Below are positions 1-5,259 of a DNA stretch of 5,259 bases, piece after piece. The translations under genes were made by a program, and so were the position numbers. Source of the stretch: Candidatus Zhuqueibacterota bacterium (GTDB lineage: Bacteria > Zhuqueibacterota > QNDG01); the NCBI GenBank assembly GCA_003645915.1, contig QNDG01000159.1, positions 1-5,259 of the forward strand. The letters run 5' to 3'. The notes under the pieces are model-generated. The model ran no database searches and was not told the origin of the DNA. It worked only from the letters and a program-made list of their open reading frames with translations. Numbering within the stretch: position 1 is the first letter of the stretch; each line of letters begins with the position of its first letter.

Positions 1-320
1 TATGTTTGTGAACCAATAATTAACATTAACACATTTAATAACAATTTTTAGTATCCGGCATTCAAGAATATTAACTTGTGCATTTTTAATTTTATTATTC
101 AGAAAACATAAAAGAATTCAGCATTTAAACCATTGTATACTTGCAACCATAGAAAATTTTTACAAACCCTGCAAGACTATAAAAAAATAAAATTTTGGCA
201 TTCTTTATCTTGTTAAATTTTTGCTGCATTTTGTAACTATTTGTTCAATTTTTAATTATTTTGCCGATAATATAAATTAAGAGGAGGCGGAAAACCTGCT
301 GTTTCAAGGATAGGGATTAC
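1..320. other. AT-rich intergenic region without a supported gene
   Basis: This stretch is strongly AT-rich, with long A and T runs around 180-265, and contains no open frame of useful length with a ribosome binding site on either strand. A possible Shine-Dalgarno-like GAGGAGG at 281-287 lies too far (about 33 nt) from the ATG at 321 to serve it. The closer AAGGATAGGG at about 306-315 is a better candidate for the hemerythrin remnant. A weak promoter-like GATAAT at 266-271 with TTGTTC at 241-246 (19 bp apart) can be drawn, but in such AT-rich DNA this is not convincing. I see no tRNA, terminator hairpin or repeat array here. Confidence 0.6.
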
Positions 321-569
321 ATGGAAAACAACCTGTATATTGTCTGGAACCAAAACAACAATGTCGGTATTAAAATAATTGATGAACAGCACCGGGGAAC
401 AATCTCCACTATTAACTCATTATAATATTTTATTCAGGGCGGGCATAGTCATGAAATATTAAAACCAACTCTGATTATGCTTGGACAATATACCCATGTC
501 CATTTTAAAACCGAAGAAGAATTAATGATGAAAGCTTGTTAATCAGCATATTTAGTGGGAGAATATTAA
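321..569 (+). pseudogene. Decayed bacteriohemerythrin (oxygen-binding di-iron protein) with in-frame stops
   Basis: Reading from ATG 321, the frame gives the classic start of a bacterial hemerythrin: IVWN, then VGIKIIDEQHRG at residues 15-26, then TINSL. The frame is broken by TAA at 423-425 (codon 35), continues in the same frame with YFIQ, LKPTLIML, QYTHVHFKTEEELMMKA (residues 56-72), and stops again with TAA at 540-542 (codon 74) and at 567-569. Family iron ligands visible are His24 (IDEQH) and the His61/Glu65 pair of the HFxxEE motif. The later HxxxH pair and the C-terminal HxxxxD are missing. Family members are usually about 130 residues, so roughly the last 40-50 residues are gone. Intact proteins of this family bind oxygen at a di-iron centre in a four-helix bundle in the cytoplasm. 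Homology continuing in one frame across the stops, combined with loss of the C-terminal half, supports a true pseudogene. A possible last scrap, TDKTA, lies in the +1 frame at 583-597, but this is weak. Confidence 0.82.
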
Positions 570-611
570 TATATACATTGTAACTGATAAAACAGCATAA
601 ATAAAAAACGT

Positions 612-640
612 TTGACATTATCTCCCTGAATAGTTAATAT
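612..640 (+). promoter_or_regulatory. Sigma-70-like promoter for the two-gene unit
   Basis: A perfect TTGACA (-35) at 612-617 is followed after exactly 17 bp by TAATAT (-10, four of six consensus matches) at 635-640. Transcription would start near 647, leaving a leader of about 136 nt before the ATG at 783. It sits just after the hemerythrin remnant and upstream of the beta-helix gene, where a promoter is expected. It does not match the Bacteroidota-specific TAnnTTTG type, so its use depends on the host's main sigma factor. Confidence 0.5.
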
Positions 641-717
641 GATTAGTACATTCAGGCGATTTTAAACATGCAAAAACAAAGTATTTAAAATAAAATATTC
701 ATAATTCGGATTCTGCA

Positions 718-738
718 CTGATAAATTATTATTATCAG
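718..738 (+). other. Small inverted repeat in the leader
   Basis: CTGATAA at 718-724 and TTATCAG at 732-738 form a perfect 7-bp inverted repeat around a 7-nt AT-only loop. The hairpin would sit in the predicted leader, 33 nt upstream of the ribosome binding site. It has only two G-C pairs and no T run follows it, so it is not a terminator. It could be a leader structure, a dyad operator or simply chance in AT-rich DNA. Confidence 0.25.
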
Positions 739-771
739 ACCTGAGACAATAATTATATAATCACAAAAATC

Positions 772-777
772 GGGAGG
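772..777 (+). promoter_or_regulatory. Ribosome binding site of the beta-helix gene
   Basis: GGGAGG lies five nucleotides before the ATG at 783. This strong Shine-Dalgarno match at good spacing fixes the start codon. Confidence 0.85.
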
Positions 778-782
778 CTGCA

Positions 783-2456
783 ATGAAAATTAACAGGAAA
801 AGAATTATTGTATCGCTTTTGTACGTAATGACAGTTTTTTTTATCAGTGCACAAGCGGATGAATACGTTGTAACCAATACCAATGACTCAGGAAACGGTT
901 CTCTGCGTCAGGCTATTACAGATGCTAACAATCACGCGGGGGCAGATAATATTATTTTCAATATTCCTACATCTGACGCTAATTATGACGCAACCAGGGG
1001 AGTGTGGGTAATAACGCCCTCTACATCGTTACCACAAATAACAGACGAAGGTCTGACTATAGAAGGAGGAACTCAGGCAACATTTATCGGGTCAGATACA
1101 AATCCTTACGGGCCCGAGATAGTAATTGACGGTTCCAATAATACGGGGGGCTACGGGTTCAATGCTGAGGCCAGAGGCGTTGCAATCGGAGAGTTCGTAA
1201 TAAATAATTTCAGTAACGGTATAGGTATCTTTTTTAAAAACGTTGAAGGCGGAATGATTTACGGCTGTTATATCGGGGTTGATGCAACAGGTATGAATAA
1301 AAAACCAAACTCTGTGGGGATCAGCCTTTATTCTCATACCAGCAATATCAATATTTGTAGTCTTGAAAATAAATTGAATATTATTTCCGGGAATCCGATT
1401 GTGGGAATATCCTTAATGGATACTTGTACAAACAATACTATCGTAAATAATATCATAGGCCTCAATCGAACAAAAACCGACACTCTTGGAAACGGATCAT
1501 ACGGTAATTACGGAGGGCTATACATAGAAGCAATGTCAGACAGTAATAACATCTTTGATAATTATGTAGGGGGCAATAATGCTGCAGGTATATATATCTA
1601 TCAGTCCAATTGGAATGTAATAGGAAATAATTTTATCGGAACAAATAATGATTATACATTGAACCTTGCCAATAGATATTATGGGGTTGTGATAGCATCT
1701 AACTATACAAATCCCAAACCTGCCGAGTATAATCAGATTATTTCAAACACCATAGGTTATAATAAAGTCTCCGGCATCAGGATAATGGAAGCAGGCAGTA
1801 TACACAATACTATTACAATGAACTCCATTTCATTTAATGGTACCGAGGGAGGAATATGGCTTACAGGAAGCGGGAACGAATGGAAAACCCCACCTGTTAT
1901 CCAGTCTGTGTCTTCAAGCGAGGTAACAGGCACATCCGAACCTCAGGATGTTGTTGAGGTTTTCTGCGATGATAACAACGAAGGAAGGATCTATCTAGGT
2001 ACAGTCAGTGCAGATGCTTCGGGCAATTTTTCCTTGCCGCTTTCCCAGCCCATACCTCTTGATAATGTAACAGCTACTGCAACAAATTTGCAATGGAACA
2101 CCTCTTATTTCAGTAATCCTTTTAATAAAAATACTCCCGTAGAAGATGAAACTGTAATTCCGGAAAAGTTCTCTTTTTCACAAAATTTCCCCAACCCTTT
2201 TAATCCGTCAACAACTTTATCTTATTATCTTCCGGCTGGTTCTGAAGTGGAATTAACAATTTTTAATGCTAACGGAAAGCAGATAAAAATGCTGGAAAAA
2301 GGCATGCGTTCTGCAGGAACCCACAAGGTCAGATGGGAGGGGAAGGACGGTAATCTGAACCATGTACCTTCGGGAATTTATATTGCACGGTTAAGCTGCA
2401 AATCAGAAGGGAAAAAATCCATAATTATGAGCCGTAAACTGATGCTGATAAAATAG
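783..2456 (+). CDS. Secreted right-handed beta-helix protein with Ig-like module and C-terminal type IX sorting-type domain
   Basis: This is a 557-residue exported protein of unknown specific function. Residues 1-25 form a signal peptide: basic NRKR, a hydrophobic stretch, and a likely cut after AQA (A25|D26). Residues 29-60 carry the VTNTNDSGNGSLRQAI motif that caps many bacterial surface beta-helix proteins (the CSLREA/polymorphic outer membrane protein style of N-cap, here without the Cys). Residues about 90-365 are rich in Asn and Gly with repeated short N-x-I-x-x-N and GI-type strand units (for example NNTIVNNIIGLN, NVIGNNFIGTNN), typical of parallel beta-helix (PbH1) repeats. From P370 to about 455 there is an Ig-like segment with GTSEPQDVVEVF and SADASGNFS. 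Residues 462-557 are a C-terminal FlgD-Ig-like / type A sorting domain with QNFPNPFNPSTT (467-478), SGIYIARL (530-537) and a terminal SRKLMLIK. In known systems such a tail directs passage through the outer membrane by type IX secretion and attachment or release at the surface. Beta-helix folds often bind or cleave polysaccharides, but no catalytic motif is recognised, so an adhesin or structural role is equally possible. It is first in a probable operon with the downstream lipoprotein. Confidence 0.93.
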   Translation: MKINRKRIIVSLLYVMTVFFISAQADEYVVTNTNDSGNGSLRQAITDANNHAGADNIIFNIPTSDANYDATRGVWVITPSTSLPQITDEGLTIEGGTQATFIGSDTNPYGPEIVIDGSNNTGGYGFNAEARGVAIGEFVINNFSNGIGIFFKNVEGGMIYGCYIGVDATGMNKKPNSVGISLYSHTSNINICSLENKLNIISGNPIVGISLMDTCTNNTIVNNIIGLNRTKTDTLGNGSYGNYGGLYIEAMSDSNNIFDNYVGGNNAAGIYIYQSNWNVIGNNFIGTNNDYTLNLANRYYGVVIASNYTNPKPAEYNQIISNTIGYNKVSGIRIMEAGSIHNTITMNSISFNGTEGGIWLTGSGNEWKTPPVIQSVSSSEVTGTSEPQDVVEVFCDDNNEGRIYLGTVSADASGNFSLPLSQPIPLDNVTATATNLQWNTSYFSNPFNKNTPVEDETVIPEKFSFSQNFPNPFNPSTTLSYYLPAGSEVELTIFNANGKQIKMLEKGMRSAGTHKVRWEGKDGNLNHVPSGIYIARLSCKSEGKKSIIMSRKLMLIK

Positions 2457-2460
2457 GAGG
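2455..2460 (+). promoter_or_regulatory. Ribosome binding site overlapping the upstream stop codon
   Basis: AGGAGG at 2455-2460 uses the last two bases of the TAG stop (2454-2456) of the beta-helix gene. The spacing to the ATG at 2474 is 13 nt, longer than ideal. A minor GGAA at 2468-2471 is too close to serve. No other in-frame ATG, GTG or TTG lies between, so ATG 2474 is still the best start, and the overlap suggests translational coupling. Confidence 0.65.
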
Positions 2461-2473
2461 AAGATACGGAAAA

Positions 2474-5259
2474 ATGAAAAAGACCGTTATTTTTTTTACG
2501 CTTGCGGTAGCTCTTTTTGTTGGTTGTAACAAGAAACAACCAAATTCCCTGTGGACAATTTCCGCTCCTGCAGGCAAAAAGTACACAAAAATAAACAAAT
2601 CCGGAAGAACGGTTATACCTAACGGCAGATTTATCACTCCTGTGGGAAAATGTATTGTGACCGCTCCACATCCTTACGGACTGACATTGAGCCCTGACGG
2701 GAATACGGCAGTTACTGCAAACTCCGGAACATCACCTTTATCAATTACCATTATCCGGGATATTAAGTCTAAGCATCCTGAAGTTCAACAGATACCTCCC
2801 GGAGCTTCTACTGACAAAGGAGTACTGGCTTCTGTTTTTATGGGGCTTGCAATATCGCCTGACAACAGAATAATTTATGTGGCAGGAGGCCAGGAGAATA
2901 AAATTTATCTTTTTGATGTTAATTCAGGAGAAAAAAAGGGAGAAATTGATTGTTCTGCTGTATCTGATAAAGTTGACTATTCCCACGGTTACATAGGGGA
3001 TCTGATTCTGACAAGAGACGGTAAAACCCTTTATGCGGTTGACCAGATCGGGTTCAGAATGGTTATTGTTGATACGGATAATAAAAGAGTAACTTATTCC
3101 GTGCCTGTGGGACGCTATCCTTTTGGGATAGCTCTTGCTCCCGATGAAAAAAAAGTTTATGTGGCAAATGTTGGTATGTTTCAATATTCTCCTGTAAAAA
3201 CAGGAGACGGGACAAAAATAAAACCAATTGATTTTCCTGCTTTTTCTTTCGGATCAAAAGAGATGATAAATGGTGTAAAGAACGATACAATCAGTATTCC
3301 TGGATTGGGAGATCCCAATGCAATTGAAGCGTTTTCCGTATTTGTTGTTAATGTGAGCAATCCTGATGATCCTCAGGTAACCGCAAAAATCAAGACTGGA
3401 CATCTCGTGGGGGCAGTGGTTGAAGGGATTCCTGCTGTGGGAGGATCAAGTCCCAATTCAATTGCAGTAACTGATAAATATGTGTTTGTAAGCAATGGAA
3501 ACAACGATAATATCTCTGTTATTTCAACAGAAAAAGATACAGTTTTGCATACAATTTCTCTTAAACCCGATCCGAGAATCCGCCAGTTCAGGGGAATTAT
3601 ACCTTTTGGCCTTGCAGTCAGCCCAGATCAAAAAAGGTTGTATGTGGCAGAGCCAGGAATCAATGCTGTTGCTGTGATTGATACCAAAAGTCTTAAAGTT
3701 CTGGGCCATATTCCGGCAGGTTGGTTCCCTGCAAAAATTAAAGTAACACCAAACGGCAAGAAACTGGTTATTGCTAATGCCAAGGGTTTCGGCAGTGGTC
3801 CCAACGGAGGGAAAAATTATAAAATGGGCAAAGAAGGTAGTTACATCGGAGCATTGATGAAAGGGACCCTGCAAATTGTGGATATTCCTTCTGATGCACA
3901 GCTAAGAAAAATGACAAAAAAAGTAATTAAAAATAATTTCAGGTTTAAAAGAGCCGATGACTCCTATTTCAATAATAGAAAGAACAATCCTGTACCGTTG
4001 TATCCGGGACAAAAAAAGAGCCCCATAAAGCATATCGTTTTTATATCCAAAGAAAATCGGACTTTTGACGAAATTTTCGGACAGGTTAAAAAAGCAGATG
4101 GGGACCCTTATCTTGCCCGGTATGGCAGAGGGGTGACTTTCTTTAACAGGAGCAGAAAAGATTCAGTGGTAAACGCAACTGTAATGCCCAACCATCTTGC
4201 TCTTGCACATCAGTTTGCCATGTCTGATAATTTTTACGTAGACTCTGATGTTTCTGCAGACGGCCACCGCTGGCTTGTTAACACCTATCCTAATGAATGG
4301 TGTGAAACATGTACACCTGCAAGTTATGGCGGAAACAGAAACTTCAAACCAGGTTCAAAAGCACCCGGAGTTTATGCCATGAACGGAGCTGCAGGAGCAA
4401 TTTATCCTGAGGACTACAATGAAGCCGGATCAATGTGGGATCATCTTGAGAGGAATAAAATCGGTTTTTATAATTTCGGTTTCAGTGTCATGTTTGAACC
4501 TGCCTTATATAAGCAGGAATATAAATATACAGGAATCAGGCAGTACATTAATTATCCCATGCCTCAGCCTCTTTATTCCCGAACGTCTCATGTGTATCCA
4601 ACTTTTAATATGGCTATTCCTGATCAGTTCAGGATTGATCAGTTTATAAAGGAATTTAACCGGAAGTGGATAAAAGGAAATGAACAAATGCCCGCTCTTG
4701 TAACAGTAATAATCCCCAATGACCACGGAGCAGGCGAACGCCCCAAAGCCGGATATCCCTATAGAGAAAGCTATATGGCGGACAATGATCTTGCAGTAGG
4801 AAGGATTGTGGAATTTCTTTCCCATACTCCTTATTGGAAAAACATGCTGATTGTTGTTACCGAAGACGACGCACAGAACGGAGTTGACCACATTGATGCC
4901 CACAGAAGTGTGCTTATGCTGATTTCTCCCTACATAAAACGTGACTACGTAAGCCATGTTCATTACAGTTTCGGAAGTATATTCAAGACATTCTGGAATA
5001 TACTGGGACTGCCCTATCTTAATCAATACGATGCAGGAGCTTCGGATCTTGCTGATTTCTTCACGGAAAACCCTGATTACAAACCATATACAGCCCTTGA
5101 AGTTGATAAAAGAATTTTTGATCCGCAAAAAGCTCTTGATCCTCTTGACGAGAAATTTGAATGGAAAGCTGTCAAAGAATCTCCGCAGCTTGATAATGTG
5201 GAAGATATGATCCGCGACAGTAAAGAGCAAGATAAATGGAGAAAGGAGCAAAGAAAGAA
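2474..5259 (+). CDS. Envelope lipoprotein: YncE-type beta-propeller fused to alkaline-phosphatase-family phosphoesterase (3' end beyond window)
   Basis: The frame is open from ATG 2474 to the window edge, giving 928 complete codons and no stop. Residues 1-17 are a lipoprotein signal (MKK, hydrophobic core, FVGC) with Cys18 as the likely lipidated residue. Phe at -3 is slightly off the usual lipobox. Residues 66-440 carry seven YVTN/YncE-type repeat cores starting near residues 66, 122, 173, 215, 326, 377 and 418 (for example GLAVSPDQKRLYVAEPG), which fits a seven-bladed propeller. A long insertion lies between the fourth and fifth and includes PGLGDP and VGGSSPNSIAV, as in related proteins. 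Residues 519-890 are a phosphoesterase of the phospholipase C / acid phosphatase / alkaline phosphatase superfamily. Key motifs are KENRTFDEIFG (526-536), SADGHRW (594-600), NDHG (749-752) and TEDDAQ (796-801) with VDHIDAHRS (804-812). By analogy with the family, E527, N528, D798 and D799 are probable metal ligands. The nucleophile cannot be placed with certainty; S594 is a candidate. The protein resembles those annotated as bifunctional YncE/alkaline phosphatase family proteins. The natural substrate is unknown. The tail (about 905-928) is highly charged with Lys, Glu and Arg and continues past the window. It is cotranscribed with the beta-helix gene 17 nt upstream. Confidence 0.92.
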   Translation, partial: MKKTVIFFTLAVALFVGCNKKQPNSLWTISAPAGKKYTKINKSGRTVIPNGRFITPVGKCIVTAPHPYGLTLSPDGNTAVTANSGTSPLSITIIRDIKSKHPEVQQIPPGASTDKGVLASVFMGLAISPDNRIIYVAGGQENKIYLFDVNSGEKKGEIDCSAVSDKVDYSHGYIGDLILTRDGKTLYAVDQIGFRMVIVDTDNKRVTYSVPVGRYPFGIALAPDEKKVYVANVGMFQYSPVKTGDGTKIKPIDFPAFSFGSKEMINGVKNDTISIPGLGDPNAIEAFSVFVVNVSNPDDPQVTAKIKTGHLVGAVVEGIPAVGGSSPNSIAVTDKYVFVSNGNNDNISVISTEKDTVLHTISLKPDPRIRQFRGIIPFGLAVSPDQKRLYVAEPGINAVAVIDTKSLKVLGHIPAGWFPAKIKVTPNGKKLVIANAKGFGSGPNGGKNYKMGKEGSYIGALMKGTLQIVDIPSDAQLRKMTKKVIKNNFRFKRADDSYFNNRKNNPVPLYPGQKKSPIKHIVFISKENRTFDEIFGQVKKADGDPYLARYGRGVTFFNRSRKDSVVNATVMPNHLALAHQFAMSDNFYVDSDVSADGHRWLVNTYPNEWCETCTPASYGGNRNFKPGSKAPGVYAMNGAAGAIYPEDYNEAGSMWDHLERNKIGFYNFGFSVMFEPALYKQEYKYTGIRQYINYPMPQPLYSRTSHVYPTFNMAIPDQFRIDQFIKEFNRKWIKGNEQMPALVTVIIPNDHGAGERPKAGYPYRESYMADNDLAVGRIVEFLSHTPYWKNMLIVVTEDDAQNGVDHIDAHRSVLMLISPYIKRDYVSHVHYSFGSIFKTFWNILGLPYLNQYDAGASDLADFFTENPDYKPYTALEVDKRIFDPQKALDPLDEKFEWKAVKESPQLDNVEDMIRDSKEQDKWRKEQRK

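Noticed and set aside
1..320. CRISPR, tRNA or mobile-element end in the AT-rich region
   Set aside because: No regularly spaced repeats, cloverleaf or terminal inverted repeats could be found by eye. Only A/T runs are present.
321..425. A functional 34-residue protein from the first part of the hemerythrin frame
   Set aside because: It contains only the first iron-ligand His and part of one helix, and cannot form the four-helix di-iron site. Similarity continues past the stop, so decay is the simpler reading.
321..569. Genome-wide reassignment of TAA as a sense codon
   Set aside because: The 557-codon gene and the 928-codon open frame nearby contain no in-frame TAA. The hemerythrin frame also lacks its C-terminal half, which recoding does not explain.
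718..738. Hairpin as a rho-independent terminator
   Set aside because: The stem is short and AT-rich, no T run follows it, and it lies in the leader of an apparently active gene.
2378..2671. Minus-strand open frames across the junction of the two genes
   Set aside because: They overlap the end of the sorting domain and the lipoprotein signal, both well supported on the + strand, and have no recognisable product.
3524..3874. Minus-strand open frame of 116 codons
   Set aside because: It is antisense to the beta-propeller region of the lipoprotein and shows no family resemblance, so it is a shadow of the real gene.
4505..5251. Long open frame on the minus strand (248 codons)
   Set aside because: It lies fully opposite the phosphoesterase domain, whose family motifs are clear on the + strand. 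Its translation is Ile/Phe/Ser-rich with no recognisable domain, as expected of an antisense shadow.

Overview
The window looks like a chromosomal segment from an AT-rich Gram-negative bacterium of the FCB superphylum (Bacteroidota, Ignavibacteriota or related candidate phyla). The main reason is the C-terminal domain of the first intact gene, which has the QNFPNPFNPSTT opening and the SGIYIARL / SRKLMLIK ending of type IX secretion (type A) sorting domains and related FlgD-Ig-like tails. A lipoprotein signal and strong AGGAGG-type ribosome binding sites fit this. The sequence does not allow a genus to be named.

Layout, all on the + strand: (1) Positions 1-320 are very AT-rich and hold no gene I can support. 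(2) Positions 321-569 hold a decayed bacteriohemerythrin gene. Its first half is clearly recognisable, including iron-ligand motifs, but it has in-frame TAA stops at codons 35 and 74 and lacks the C-terminal half. It was missed by simple ORF length criteria. (3) A good sigma-70-like promoter (TTGACA, 17 bp, TAATAT) lies at 612-640, followed by a leader of about 136 nt. (4) Positions 783-2456 encode a 557-residue secreted right-handed beta-helix protein with an Ig-like module and a sorting domain. (5) Positions 2474-5259 encode a large lipoprotein that is still open at the window edge (928 complete codons). It fuses a seven-repeat YncE/YVTN-type beta-propeller to a phosphoesterase of the alkaline phosphatase / phospholipase C-like superfamily.

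The two intact genes are 17 nt apart, and the Shine-Dalgarno of the second overlaps the stop codon of the first, so they are probably one transcript and translationally coupled. Both products leave the cytoplasm: one is predicted to be secreted or attached to the cell surface, the other to be lipid-anchored in the envelope. A shared role at the cell surface, such as polymer binding plus phosphoester hydrolysis, is a reasonable inference, but no substrate can be read from the sequence. The window shows no tRNA, rRNA, CRISPR array, insertion sequence or clear terminator. I found no convincing new multi-gene system. The points most worth a second look are the hemerythrin remnant and the coupled surface-protein/phosphoesterase pair.
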